Shown here in pieces: positions 27,401 to 38,044 of a stretch of 64,000 nucleotides of DNA (the first letter of the stretch is position 1; each line of letters starts with the position of its first letter). A program made the translations under genes and the position numbers. The DNA comes from Corbicula japonica (lineage: Eukaryota; Mollusca; Bivalvia; Venerida; Cyrenidae): contig JAZAYU010000001.1 in the NCBI GenBank assembly GCA_038501625.1, positions 6,465,457-6,529,456 of the forward strand, given 5' to 3'. Under the pieces are notes generated by a model that searched no databases, had not been told where the DNA came from, and saw only the letters and a list, made by a program, of their open reading frames with translations.

Positions 27401-28862
27401 ACCGGTCGCAGTCTGTCTGATCTGTAATCCTGACTTCACTTGTCCATCTGCATTTTGTTCGAAGACGCACCCATCTATGGCATGGGCAGAGTCAGTGACA
27501 TATACCTCAAAAACAAGCTCTCCATCAGACGCCGATATAATGAGGTCGGTAAAGTTGGGAAGGTTGTGTATCACGGGTGTCTTAAAACATCAAGTGCTTA
27601 ATTAGTGTCGGATAAGTTTCGTTTCCTTGTGCTAAGGTACCGTAAAGCACCAAAGAGCATAAAAGCAATTTTAATATACGTACACGTCAACTGCATGAAT
27701 TATAAAATGTAATGATTTTAGCAACTTCGGAAATGAAACAGACATTATTCTATGACTGAAAATGGCTACGTTGTCATAAAAGCAGGGGATGTGTCGTGTA
27801 GACACTGAATGAGAAACGAACTACATTTAGCCTGTTTGTTCATATTAGATCCTGTTGTGGCAAGTGTGAGGTGTGTGCCAGTGGAAAAAAAGTGTTTGCC
27901 ATTTACCGTTCAAAGGTGGTTATCCTTGAGGGTTCTCTTTTTCGTTAATTGTTTGTGTTGTCTTATGTGAAATTGATCCACTTATAAACCCATGCTTTTC
28001 TCTCTACATTTTGTCTGCGTTTGTGTTTTCTGGGTGAGGTTATCACTGATATGCATAATTCTCTTTTGTGACTGATTTCTATATTTACTTTTTCCCCGGA
28101 ATAATATAAACACAGTCTTATAGCTCGTTTCTCATTTATTTCTCTGGCCTTTCTTGTTTTATATATTTCCTTTATGTATACTCTAAACATTTTTAAATGT
28201 CTCTTGCTGTGTCTGCCGTTTGGCTTTTCGCAGAGAGTTGTACTGTGTATGAACTTTCTTAGTAAACTACAAAACTGCAATTGTGTCGACAATTTTGATT
28301 CAAAAGTAAGAAGTACTGCTATTTATCACTTGTGGTAATGTTCTAACCACACCGACAATATATTTTTATTTTGTATCCGCATGAAATAGGAGTATACGCT
28401 TTCATTTGAAGCATAATTATATCCATCATTTTAGGTTTAAAAAATGCTATTAAAATCCATCCACTCGTTCCTCCGTAAACCATGTTATCGAGGTTGGAGT
28501 AAAACCATGTCACAAAATCGGCCGTAGCTTTTGTATTGAAACCGGCTAAAACTGCTAAAACAGTATTATCAAACAGTAATGCAAGCGCATTTTTACAGAA
28601 TTGCATAGAGCTGTTCGAAATTACTCTAGAACCCAAGCTTTTAGATTTTTGGCTGCGTGGGGGGTCTAAGTTTTCTGGTTGCGGCGATTCCTGATATGCA
28701 TATTTTACTTTTTTAATTAACAAAGTTTAAATGATGCTAATGTCTTTTTTGAGGGTTTAGTAGTTTTTAAATTACATCTTAGCTTTGAAGTTGACTTACA
28801 GCCTCCACTGGAAAAAATGCTAAATATCCCAATAAAAACACAAAGTAACACAGGGCGATCAT
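12480..28862 (-). CDS. Cadherin-like single-pass membrane protein, gene A (11 exons, 607 aa)
   Basis: Exons in transcript order: 28800-28862, 27403-27580, 25030-25191, 23819-23965, 23405-23527, 21832-22011, 18395-18600, 16722-16968, 15734-15875, 14025-14234, 12480-12645. All junctions are GT-AG and in phase; the total is 1824 bases. Exon 1 is a signal peptide (MIALCYFVFLLGYLAFFPVE, then A). Residues about 22-540 form five cadherin-like repeats, recognised by PVIHNLP, PEITNLP, PRITNL, DVNEAPSF and NINDNTPTF at the boundaries and ATDxxG/VTDSGG strands. Extra cysteines sit in the repeats (CTDSDGD, VVCSDGE). A Thr-rich stalk (TTTLSTTTTTD) precedes a transmembrane helix (about 565-586, IAWFTASCIGALAVVCASVY), and the tail is about 20 residues. 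No catenin-binding tail is present, so adhesion or recognition is inferred rather than signalling through catenins. Introns hold a Harbinger copy and other repeats. Gene B is its tandem paralog. Confidence 0.85.
13103..13279 (+). other. Exon-like open segment inside the last intron of gene A, unknown
   Basis: Plus-strand frame includes CVVPESAPFTFAVVTNDGVV and YQTFRSSVAIFCSESVTLDK, ending just before a GTACGT donor-like site. It lies opposite gene A. The composition looks coding-like, but no family was recognised. It may be a gene fragment or chance. Confidence 0.2.
13349..13876. mobile_element. Small inverted-repeat element
   Basis: About 528 bp bounded by ccaaagttctaattggtca on the left and its reverse complement tgaccaattagaacttttgg on the right. 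A single end of the same type (aaagttctaattggtcattt) occurs at 53486. No ORF. It lies in the last intron of gene A. Confidence 0.55.
14530..14705 (-). repeat. Dispersed repeat R1, minus copy
   Basis: Reverse R1 copy in a gene A intron: gaaaagagaactttgatagc, attgcagacttggtttgatt, cccatgccgccaagcccaga and gagtgcaactcaatatt. Confidence 0.65.
15660..15720 (-). repeat. Half copy of a hairpin element (CTGAAGG family)
   Basis: ctgaaggttataaaactgag followed by attggaaaccagtctcaaat. The same half appears in both orientations at 55822-55935, and related pieces at 53015-53070 and 58690-58780. Confidence 0.45.
17118..17300 (+). repeat. Dispersed repeat R3, plus copy
   Basis: Starts ggcgttagctgtctaagctc, then acttttgacctagtt, gcagagggaaaatgaaataa, actatttcgattggtagcta and gaggcatctagcagggtgga, ending gaggtatctagtgggatttt. 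The same blocks occur reversed at 55254-55462. It lies in a gene A intron. Confidence 0.65.
17577..17652 (+). other. tRNA-like sequence, probably SINE head or tRNA pseudogene
   Basis: tgtagtggctaacactctcg resembles a tRNA D-arm/box A. gcctctcaagcggaggc can form a perfect 5-bp anticodon stem, and ccgggttcaatactcagg resembles a T-arm with box B. The base before the putative anticodon is C instead of the invariant T, and no full acceptor stem pairs. A T-run follows. Probably not a functional tRNA. Confidence 0.4.
18731..18875. repeat. Long perfect-like hairpin left of the Harbinger copy
   Basis: Two arms of about 60 bases (18733-18792 and 18810-18875) are near-exact reverse complements. The shared core is ggtcgataaatcaccatat, with a short loop around gagggcgtagcccgag. 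Related short words (gtcaatatcgaaatttatcg) occur at 21630, on the far side of the transposon. Confidence 0.75.
19566..19572 (+). promoter_or_regulatory. TATA box of the Harbinger transposase gene
   Basis: TATAAAA 46 bases upstream of the chosen ATG at 19618, within the transposon. Confidence 0.5.
19618..21127 (+). pseudogene. Harbinger-like DDE transposase (HARBI1 family), C-terminally broken
   Basis: Two exons, 19618-19919 and 20518-21127, splice in phase (CCCAG/GTAAGA ... TTTGTAG/GACC). The 303-aa product begins MALPRRMRHRLLQLLILEEA. It has the N-terminal helix region typical of the family (YFGFIRMDRNVFAEVLQRV), LVVTLRYLATGNSYKSLEYA and the catalytic DDE_Tnp_4 core: GAIDGKHIRIKKP (first Asp), GSASDTGVFNGS (second Asp) and FLVGDDAFDP (third acidic motif). 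Directly after that the frame turns into unrelated residues (LLSCWSHTFIVL) at a 22-bp tandem duplication near 21070-21105, then stops. The usual conserved C-terminal RARRVVENAFG-type region is missing. A TATA box (TATAAAA, 19566-19572) precedes the ATG. Probably inactive. Confidence 0.8.
23005..23182. repeat. Two adjacent palindromic elements (R4 family)
   Basis: Two back-to-back hairpins (about 23009-23092 and 23105-23181). Each has arms aaagaaattagaaacgcaac followed by ttctttaaaca and the reverse complement. A third copy is at 57299-57388. They are in a gene A intron. Confidence 0.8.
24270..24440 (-). repeat. Dispersed repeat R1, minus copy
   Basis: Reverse copy with aagggaactttgaaagccac, cgaacacgacaaatatgaaa, attgcaggctcggtttgatt and gttgagcgcaactcaatatt. 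It is in a gene A intron and is one of the best preserved copies. Confidence 0.75.
25317..26095. mobile_element. Non-autonomous TTAA-type DNA transposon with internal tRNA-like segment
   Basis: Terminal inverted repeats GGTAAGGCCTTCCTAA (left) and the reverse complement of GGTAAGGCCTGCCTAA (right) are flanked on both sides by TTAA (25313-25316, 26096-26099). TTAA duplication is characteristic of piggyBac and Kolobok-type elements. There is no transposase ORF; the interior is very AT-rich. Near the left end a tRNA-like stretch (25395-25440) includes ccagggttcaaatcccactg. It lies in the gene A intron between exons 27403-27580 and 25030-25191. Confidence 0.8.
26461..26742 (+). repeat. Compound tetranucleotide microsatellites
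   Basis: (GT/GCGT), (GGAT), (GTAT) and (ACGT) runs at 26461-26592, then a (CCCGCCTG)/(CCGT)/(CTGT) run at 26656-26740. Open frames here follow the repeat and are not genes. Confidence 0.85.
27840..28060 (+). repeat. Dispersed repeat R2, partial copy
   Basis: ggcaagtgtgaggtgtgtgc, gccatttaccgttcaaaggt, gggttctctttttcgttaat and a degenerate atcactgatatgcataattc end. It is in intron 1 of gene A. Confidence 0.6.
28389..28580 (-). other. Open segment with weak F5/8-type C (discoidin)-like look
   Basis: Minus-strand frame inside intron 1 of gene A reads AGFNTKATADFVTWFYSNLD, then SGWILIAFFKPKMMDIIMLQ. The GWIxIxFxKPKxMDxIxLQ pattern resembles the core of F5/8-type C galactose-binding domains. An acceptor (atactgttttag) precedes it, but its phase does not fit exon 1 (phase 0). 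It may be a gene fragment or an unrelated nested exon. Tentative. Confidence 0.25.
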
Positions 28863-29334
28863 GATGAACTCATAGCGATAACTCGCAAATGCTCAATGGA
28901 TTACAAACGCATTTCAATTTATGAAAAAACTATTCACTAAAGATGTGTACTTAAAAAAGTAGGATGAAGTACTATTGTTAGCATCTCTAAAGAACAGACG
29001 TTTTAACTATAAAACATATTTTATTTGGTCTTTTGTCAATTCTATTTACAAATAATGCCATGTTAGCTTTGAATAAATGAACATCGACGAAACAACCATT
29101 ATAAAAGAAGTATTTGATTTCGTCCATGATTACAAAGACTTACCGAATACACATCGAGGTCAATTTCAATTTTATTTATTACAAATAATGAAATATCGCC
29201 AAAATAAAATGTAGAGCACACTATAATTGGGACATAGTACCAGCAAACACAAGGTGCAATGACATCGCATTTTACAAAACTAAAATAAATATTTAAGAAT
29301 AAAAGGTCACTTTAATTTTTTTCGTTCGACAAAT

Positions 29335-29460
29335 AATAATAATAATAATAATAATAATTTTACAACACTTGCAAAATTAATATATTAAATCATCATTACC
29401 ATCACCATTATTATCATCATCATCTTAACTTTTTTTTTTTAAATAAATATTTTTTTTCGA
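29335..29460. repeat. (AAT)n and (CAT)n microsatellites
   Basis: aataat run at 29335-29358, followed by degenerate catcatta/atcatc repeats to about 29425 and T-runs. Confidence 0.8.
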
Positions 29461-29999
29461 GTGAGCGTGCAGTTTTTACTGAAAGCAAACTATATATCGT
29501 GATTCTCAAACAATCTGAAGATATGCACGTCATCATAGTTCAATAATTTTGAAATAATCATGTAACAACCGAAATAATGAAATGACAAGAATTCTTCCCG
29601 ACAAAACAAGGCCTTGCAAAACATCAAGGACAGAAGAAAGATGGAAATAATTCGTCTTCTTGTTGCATGGTGTAGATGGTGTAGATTTGTTTTATCGTGC
29701 AACATTTTCGATATTTCGTTATTTCGCTTGGTGACGTTTGTTATTTAGCTTGGAGACTTGTCGATATCTTGCATTCTTCGATTTTGTTGTTGTTGTTGTT
29801 GTGTGTGTATTTGAGTGATGAGATTTCGTGTTTTTTGTGGTTCGGCGTGGCGTCTTTTCGCGTCGAAAAAGGGTAACATGCCACATACCTTTAGTTCGCT
29901 TTGTCGCGGGATAGGACGCCACACGAAATAAAAAAAACTAACGAAAATACGCCTTAGGAGTTTATCGATGTTTCTAGAAAAATCTTAAGGAACAACGTT

Positions 30000-30475
30000 T
30001 TTATGACTGACATCGTGATTTTGCTGATTTGACTACAGGTGCTCTGGTCTAATTATGTTCATCGAGAAGAATACCCTCTATTTTGATTGATGCTATCATA
30101 AGCTTCTGTTAATACGTTTGTGTGCTTTTAAGGGCAATACTGTCGTTTTGATTTTGATGGGTTGGTTGGAGCAAACTTACCAAGACTACGTGTTTGTTGA
30201 ATAAGAGATCCTTTGTTTCGTCAAGTGCGAGTTGGCACACCATAGAACCTTGTTTAAACCCCCCAGTGGCAAAATGTGTTGCCACTGACCTTCCAAGGAG
30301 GTATTACCTTAGATTCTCATTTTCTCATCTTCGTTAATTGTTTGTTTCGTATTTTTAAGTAGTTTTTAATCACATGCTCCCGTTTTCTTTCTGCATTTTT
30401 GCTGTAAAGGTGGCTGTTTCATTTTTATGCGGCCATTTCTGATATTCATATCTAGACATTTTTGTAAAATAACGG
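30000..30475 (+). repeat. Dispersed repeat R2, long copy
   Basis: gatttgactacaggtgctct, then cagtggcaaaatgtgttgcc, actgaccttccaaggaggta, a ttaattgtttg block and the ggccatttctgatattcata end. Confidence 0.6.
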
Positions 30476-30609
30476 AAAAAGCAAATACCAAGCAATGCCA
30501 ACTGAAAACAAGTTGACATAACATAGCATTACAACATAGCGAAATAACGAAAAGGCAAGATTTATGTGCAAAAGAACCATCCAACGTCGTTTTGATAACA
30601 TATAGATAT

Positions 30610-30675
30610 TTATCAGTTCTAATAGATGAAATGGAACTCTGAAAGCCAACGAACACGACAAATATGAAAATACTG
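30610..30675 (-). repeat. Dispersed repeat R1, truncated minus copy
   Basis: aaatggaactctgaaagcca followed by acgaacacgacaaatatgaa, then the match ends. Confidence 0.6.
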
Positions 30676-30855
30676 CGTTCCTTCGGCTTCAGAAATGCCT
30701 GACGTGACTGCTAAAGAATCAATGGTTTCCGGAAAAGCTAGTTTAGTAATTAATTTGTTAATAAAAATAAAATTCAGTAGCTGCACAAAAGTTAAGCTTT
30801 GAAAATATGATAAATCTTAAGGCTGACGCGGAACCTTGCCACCATGAACAAAAAA

Positions 30856-31128
30856 TAAGCATCAACGCTAGACATAATGTGAAGAAACGCTTCATCAACG
30901 CTAGACATAATGTGAAGAAACGCTTCATCAACGCTAGACATAATGTGAAGAAACGCTTCATCAACGCTAGACATAATGTGAAGAAACGCTTCATCAACGC
31001 TAGACATAATGTGAAGAAACGCTTCATCAACGCTAGACATAATGTGAAGAAACGCTTCATCAACGCTAGACATAATGTGAAGAAACGCTTCATCAACGCT
31101 AGACATAATGTGAAGAAACGCTTCATGT
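30856..31128. repeat. 33-bp minisatellite, about 8 copies
   Basis: Unit begins atcaacgctagacataatgt and ends gaagaaacgcttc; copies are essentially identical. Because 33 divides by 3, several frames on both strands stay open and give repeated peptides. There is no sign of a gene. Confidence 0.95.
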
Positions 31129-32049
31129 AGTTTTGATCCTGGCTAGAGAAAAAGTAATCTGAAGACCTTATACTCATTGAAAATAATGTAGTAAAATAAC
31201 TGTGTTTGTCTTGTAAGTTAAAGAAATAGATTTTTTTGTATTTATTTTATTTTACAAAAAGGCTTGTATATAAATTTTTGAAGTGATATTGCCTCTACCT
31301 GGGAGCGAACACGCGATGCTCCTTTATATTCTAAAACATCAAACTGTAAATACACAGCTGATACTAAGAACCTATCCTTCTATTTTTTTCTGATCAGAAA
31401 TCTTTAAATAGAGAAGGGTTTACCTCTTCGTTTTCTAGTATGAGCTTATGATATTCTTTAGACAGTTTGAGGTCTTCGAAATAAAAGAAAAAGTCGATCT
31501 TTTCGAGCGTCGATAAAATATTTGGTAATTTACCATTATAATTAATCACATGACAAAAATTCGCTATTCATAGTGAGTTTGATACCGTAAATTCAAAGTA
31601 GTGCTATACGAGTGCTGCAGATATAACGTGACGACTTACGGGCCGTATATTATTGCATATGATTAAAAAAAACATTTGGTCAAATAAGTTACTTCCCTTG
31701 GAAAATTATACCCAAAGAAACGAATATCTACGAATGGAAATTAATATCCAGAAAAATAAGATTAATCGAAAGTGTCCGCTCTTCGTGGCCGATCGCTGGT
31801 TTTGGCCCGTCGGTCCGATATACTCGATTGTCGCCGAATGTCGATCCATCCTCTGTATTAAAGTTATTTTTCTGGCTTTCTTGGATTATTTTAAAAATGT
31901 ATAGAACACCGCCAAAACGCCAAGCATGCAAGAGACAGACAGTACAAACCATCCGTATCCCCCCCGAAAGGTTAGTTCAAGTATGCATTTATTTAGTCAT
32001 CTACAATGACTGACATTCTGCATGGTTTGAAATAAGCATAACGACATCA

Positions 32050-32400
32050 AGGGAGGTAATTGTCGGTCATCCTGATGATGACCGACATATTATAATCGAC
32101 CAAACTTGAGCTCTTTAGCCTGAACACCGGTTAACAGTGACTCATGGTCCAAAACGGATAATTTAGACTATGCCACCTGTTCCTAAGACGCATGAAAAAG
32201 GATAGTGTAGAGGCTGATGTTTGATTGCTTGATATATAGAGAAGAAGTTTACCAGAAAAGACATTAATTGTCGGTCATCCTGATGACCGAGATATTATAA
32301 TGGACCAAATTTGAACTTTGAAGGGTAACACCGGTTAACAGCGTCACCGGACGTGGTCACTTTAGACAAAGCCGCCCGTCTAAAGCTTGAGAATGTTATT
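32050..32400 (+). repeat. About 215-bp imperfect tandem duplication with hairpin starts
   Basis: Both halves (from about 32054 and 32268) begin attgtcggtcatcctgatga followed by a matching gaccga, then tattataatngaccaaa..., a caccggttaacag block and tttagac. The first half starts with a short hairpin (gtcggtcatc/gatgaccgac). Confidence 0.65.
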
Positions 32401-32818
32401 CCGTTCCCCCTATTTGCAAGAAAAGTCTTCTAAATGTAGATGAAACAATATTTGGACTTTGTAGTAACACCAAATCAGAAATTGAGCTGATTTATAACGA
32501 CATGTTAAATTATATAAACATAAGTGTGTTGTATTTTCTACAGGGTATAGAAATAATGTTATGCGTCTTTTTTTAGAAAGTCACGTGATGCAAACCTTCA
32601 TAGCAAAATATTATTTGCTTATAAGTTGAACTGATATTTTATTTGAATCAAACAACTGTTCATGATGATCCCATATATAAAATAGATTCGATCCGTTATA
32701 ATGATTTTGTTGGTCAAAAGCAAGACATCGTTTATGTTTTCCTTAGAGACAAACGAATATCCGACTTTGGCGGGAAAGGTGTCTGTAAATAAAAGTTTAC
32801 GAAAAGCTAGTCGGTTAT

Positions 32819-34255
32819 TATGCCCCCCTTCGAAGAAGCGGGGGTATATTGCTTTGCACATGTCGGTCGGTCGGTCGGTCGGTCGGTCGGTATGTCGGTC
32901 GGTATGTCGGTCCGTAGACCACATCTTGTCCGATCAATAACTAGACAACGCTTTGTGATACAGTCCTTATATTTGGTGTGGAGGTTGGTCATGACCAGTA
33001 GAAGACCCCTATTGATTTTGGGGTCAGTAGGTCAAAGGTCAAGGTCACAGTGGCCTTGACCACAAAAACCTTGTCCGATCAATAACTAGACAACGCTTTG
33101 TGATACAGTCCTCATATTTGGTGTGGAGGTTGGTCATGACCAGTAGAAGACCCCTATTGATTTTGGGGTCAGTAGGTCAAAGGTCAAGGTCACAGTGGCC
33201 TTGACCACAAAAACCTTGTCCGATCAATAACTAGACAACGCTTTGTGGTACAGTCCTCATATTTGGTGTGGAGGTTGGTCATGACCAGTAGAAGACCCCT
33301 ATTGATTTTGGGGTCAGTAGGTCAAAGGTCAAGGTCACAGTGGCCTTGACCACAAAAACCTTGTCCGATCAATAACTAGACAACGCTTTGTGATACAGTC
33401 CTCATATTTGGTGTGGAGGTTGGTCATGACCAGTAGAAGACCCCTATTGATTTTGGGGTCAGTAGGTCAAAGGTCAAGGTCACAGTGGCCTTGACCACAA
33501 AAACCTTGTCCGATCAATAACTAGACAACGCTTTGTGGTACAGTCCTCATATTTGGTGTGGAGGTTGGTCATGACCAGTAGAAGACCCCTATTGATTTTG
33601 GGGTCAGTAGGTCAAAGGTCAAGGTCACAGTGGCCTTGACCACAAAAACCTTGTCCGATCAATAACTAGACAACGCTTTGTGGTACAGTCCTCATATTTG
33701 GTGTGGAGGTTGGTCATGACCAGTAGAAGACCCCTATTGATTTTGGGGTCAGTAGGTCAAAGGTCAAGGTCACAGTGGCCTTGACCACAAAAACGTTGTC
33801 CGATCAATAACTAGACAACGCTTTGTGATACAGTCCTCATATTTGGTGTGGAGGTTGGTCATGACCAGTAGAAGAACCCTATTGATTTTGGGATCAGTAG
33901 GTCAAAGGTCAAGATCACAGTGGCCTTTGCATACAAAAACGTTGTCCGATCAATAACTAGACAACGCTTTGTGATACAGTCCTCATATTTGGTGTGGAGG
34001 TTGGTCATGACCAGTAGAAGAACCCTATTGATTTTAGGATCAGTAGGTCAAAGGTCAAGGTCACAGTGGCCTTTGCATACAAAAACGTTGTCCGATCAAT
34101 AACTAGACAACGCTTTGTGATACAGACCTCATATTTGGTGTGGAAGTTGGTCGTGACCAGTAGAAGACCCCTATTGGTTTTGGGGTCAGTAGGTCAAAGG
34201 TCAAGGTCACGGTGGCCTTGACAACAAAAAACCTTGTTCGATCAATAACTAGACA
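32819..34255 (-). mobile_element. pearl/CvA-like element S1 with 145-bp satellite core (about 9 copies)
   Basis: The left end is a hairpin (atgcccccccttcgaagaag, cgggggtat). It is followed by a (CGGT)n tetranucleotide run (about 32862-32910), then about nine monomers of exactly 145 bp (for example starts at 33071, 33216, 33361). This order (satellite core, microsatellite, hairpin end) matches pearl/CvA elements of bivalves, which are often treated as Helentron-related. Strand is given so that the hairpin is the 3' end, as in S2. The last copies (33790-34200) are more diverged. Each monomer holds AGGTCAAAGGTCAAGGTCA. No protein is encoded. Confidence 0.8.
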
Positions 34256-36510
34256 ATGTTTTTATGTTTATTTGTATAATAAAATAAAATACTTCTCAGT
34301 GTAAAGTTGTGATTATTTTTCCCCATGACAATTTCAAGTAAAGATATATATTAATGATCCATAACATTAATTTTAAACTATTTCAATATATGCCGTGTCA
34401 TAAATAGGCACTGATTATCACTCACTTGTGTTTATTAAATGCTTTGGTTTCGTATGGATGGTCACTAAAGCCTGCACATTACCGGAATTGACATAACACT
34501 AGAGCTACTATATCTCCGCCAATAGCGAATATTTGATTTAAATTACAATAAAATCCTTTGTGTTAGACTAGGTTAATCTACACGCGCTTATGTTTCTCGA
34601 GGTAAATGTAATCCTCTCATTGGATGACCTGGTTATTGATATATAGGAGTTCCACCGTCTTGTAAATTGCTTTCATGACTGGTACCCTTCATTGCTAAAG
34701 CTTACAAAAGTCTCTAAATTTCCAAAAATTTAAATTCAATGCTAATAGATATCACTTGCACGTCAGGGGGGGCATTTGTGTTTGACAAACACCTCTTGTT
34801 CGCATAAACTTTTAACCAAAATACATGGCTGTAATTGTATTCCCAAATCCTGAGTTTATGTTCGACAACAAAATTTTGTCACTGTCCTAGGGTGGGGGGA
34901 TGAGCAGCCTGACAGGGACTCAGAAATATTATATTTACTATTCCGATCTTCAACAATTTCGTTAGAATGCTGAACTTCAACATGTCATATTGCTGGTTCT
35001 CGCACATTTCCTGTGTTTGTTTGTTTAATGATGTCAATTTCAGTGTATGCCATGTTAGATGAAATAATGCGGGTTTCAAAAAAAAAAAAAAAAACTCGTG
35101 TCCATGCGTTGACTTTGAAAATTGATGAAAAAATTCTACCCATGTGTTAACATTAAAAATTTTCTTTCTTGTGTTATTAGTCACAAGAGATGTTTTAAAC
35201 AAGCATTTAGGACGAAACGAATGCTCAGAACTTTGCTTAATTGTCAAAATATTGTCTTTTAAAGAGATATTTTGCGATTTCCAGTGCAAATGGTGTGAAT
35301 GTTCTCAGAAGTTAACGGGATTTTAGCGATTTTGCAAACATAGGAGATCAGCATGGGCAATATTTTTTATCTAATATCATCAATAGCAATAATGATTTTG
35401 TTGATTGAACTTTTCTAATATCAATTTATAGGTTAAATGGCGACACGTTACCTCAGTTTTGGTGTCTAATATTGACAAGTACTTCGCTAGTCTAGTATGT
35501 TGAAAAATCATTTCAATTCATAATTACAAATGTAGTTGTTATCAGCTAATCAACCTCTTAATTTTGCATTTCCCGAGCGCACTATTGGAATGTTAAAACC
35601 CGAGCTGCGAGAGTTTAAACCTAGTTGGTTTGATGACTACCCATCTCTTAATTAGTTATGAACACTTCATTTTATCTTGTATTCGCAATTACTCATTCAG
35701 AGGGACATTTATATACAATACTCTTTCTCAAAGATTTGCATAAAAGTGCCTAGTTTTGAGCTTGTTGCGCATAATCCGCCCTGTTTTTGAGATCTATCTA
35801 TTTTCCTGTCCTTATGATATCCAAGTTGGTGCACTTATTACGATGCGGTATTTTATGTTTTTGAAATGCTTAAAACACTTTAACAGGCTCCATCAAACCG
35901 AGACTGCAAAATTTTCATATTTTTCGTCTTCGGTGGTTTTCATTGTCCTTTTCATATATTTTAAGAAAAAAAACATAAACGATTGTTTTAAAACAGAAAC
36001 TTGGTAACCATTCTATACGTTAATCTGTATTTTTATCTTTTAAACTATTTAATTTATGTTAAATTCCGCCGCCATCATATTCAAAACTTGCCCTTGAAAA
36101 TATGCATTTTCAACGAAATACGAATTGATTTATTTTGATTCCCATATTCCCTCTCAAAACCGCATCTTTCCATGCGTTCTCTTCTTGGGATCTATAGTGA
36201 ACGGTTTGACTCGTCGAAGTTAACGCAATCCAAATTGAGTTTAACTTGTAAAAGATTTCTGGGGTTACCCCTGATCCCAATGTCTGCTTCCCCATATACA
36301 TGCAATATAACGGATCTGGATTCGGTCTTGGGATACTAAACAATAAAATTATTTTGAAAAGTACAGTAAGGAAGACAACAAATGCACTGTCATTTCTATG
36401 TAAGGGCGATCTACTAGAATATACAGCAAGCAATGCAAAACCAGCCTTTAAAGTAGAGAAATAGTTGTGAAGAATTTTCAGAAAAGTGGCATAACGACAA
36501 CTTATTTGAT
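34256..36510. other. Intergenic, one R1 copy, otherwise nothing recognised
   Basis: AT-rich DNA between the S1 element and the Tigger-like element. Open frames here have no splice context or recognisable content. A partial R1 copy lies at 35875-35970. Confidence 0.5.
35875..35970 (+). repeat. Dispersed repeat R1, plus copy
   Basis: aacaggctccatcaaaccga, gactgcaaaattttcatatt and tcggtggttttcattgtcct. Confidence 0.6.
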
Positions 36511-36514
36511 GATA

Positions 36515-37010
36515 CAGTCGGACCTCGATAATTCGAACTTCGATAATTCGAACACCGTAGATATTTCGAACTAGTATCTCGGTCCCGGCAAAACGCCTAT
36601 ATACCTTATATGCATTTTCAATGTTCTAATGAAAAAAAAGACTTTGTAAGGCGGGCGGCCATTCAAACTAGCATGGCAAAGTTTGTAAATTAAACATTTG
36701 TGACGTGAAGATTTGTGATTTATGATTTGTGTTACGTATATTATTTATGACAAAATGTATTTGAGTTACGTTCATGTACATGTATATAATTATGTAAACA
36801 TGCATATATAGTTTTGAAATAAAAATAAATAACAAATATTTGGCTTGTCTTTTATTTCACATACAAAAGATAATGTAGATAAACTGACATTAAAAACATG
36901 AACAAAAAATATCCACTTCCGCCGGCCGACAGACTTTCGATAATTCGAACACCCCGATTATTCGATTTTTTTCCCGGTCCCGTCGAGTTCGAATTATCGA
37001 GGTTCGACTG
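36515..37010. mobile_element. Tigger/pogo-like non-autonomous element, 496 bp
   Basis: The ends read CAGTCGGACCTCGATAATTC and, in reverse complement on the right, CAGTCGAACCTCGATAATTC. They are flanked by TA on both sides (36513-36514, 37011-37012). These termini are characteristic of Tigger/pogo elements of the Tc1/mariner group. The inner parts repeat cgataattcgaac in both arms. No transposase ORF. Confidence 0.85.
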
Positions 37011-37012
37011 TA

Positions 37013-38040
37013 GATTAATTTAAATACAAATACTGCTTCTAGAGTTTCTGTAATAGTTTCAGCGAAAATCGTTCAAACAAAAAAAAAACATATGAGCAAC
37101 ATAAGCTTAAGTAAAAATAATAAATGCATCAACATCCTTATTTATTCTTTACTGTCTTCTAACGCTCCACAACTTCAAGTTTCACGAGATCTACAGACCC
37201 AACTAAAACTAAACTTTAGGAATGTTGGCAATGAATACTGAATATTATAAGCATCGCTTTTCTGCTCACTGTACAAATAAGCATCGACTGTGGAAAGTTC
37301 TACGGTACCTCTTTGAGCATTCGCGTTAATGTAACATATTCATCCGATTCGCTGGTGCTTAAACAACGTCATTATTTCTACACGTCCTGAATAAAATAAT
37401 TAATTACGTCTACTAGAGACATGATTATTTATATTAATGTCTTTTGCCGGTACACGTCTTCTTCATGTTTCAATAAATCAAATATCGGTCGTTCAACTTT
37501 GTTTGCTTGCTTTAAAGTAACAGCATATTGTACAATGTATACAATGTTCTCTTGTTTATGTTTCGTACGTACAGAGAAATGTTAATGGAAATAAACTTGA
37601 AACTTCAACTAAAATCACAAATAGTTTGTCAGATACTATCTGTGCGACATTGATCGACATAAAACTGGAAATATCCTTGACTTCGATTGGTCCAAAAGTA
37701 AATGCAAGCACGAATACATACTTATTCTATTAATTTATTTGCTAATGACCGACTAGCTTTTTGGAAAGCTAAAACTTGTTGAAACTTACCATTATACTGA
37801 AGCAACAACAACTAATCTCTATAAAACATAATTTCATGAATCGAATATTTGCAATATATCATTATTGATAGATTTAGTGGTAATACGTTTCTTGAACTTA
37901 TTCTAATCTCCCTCAATGATTCTCTTTGTCTTTCATAAAATAAAATGAACAAACTCGTTTCATGTTGAACAAACTAAGATACTTTTACTTAAACTACAGA
38001 CAAAATTCATTTTGAAAATAATGCTCCTTAAACGATATAT
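37013..38040. other. Intergenic, nothing recognised
   Basis: AT-rich DNA. No exon, RNA gene or element ends were seen. Confidence 0.5.
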
Positions 38041-38044
38041 AGAT

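Noticed and set aside
30758..31177. Repeat proteins (MKRFFTLCLA... and SVDEAFLHIM...) on both strands
   Set aside because: They are produced by a 33-bp minisatellite whose length divides by 3, so open frames arise in several registers. No gene context.
36110..36433. 107-aa minus-strand frame
   Set aside because: No splice context, family resemblance or repeat support; probably chance in AT-rich DNA.
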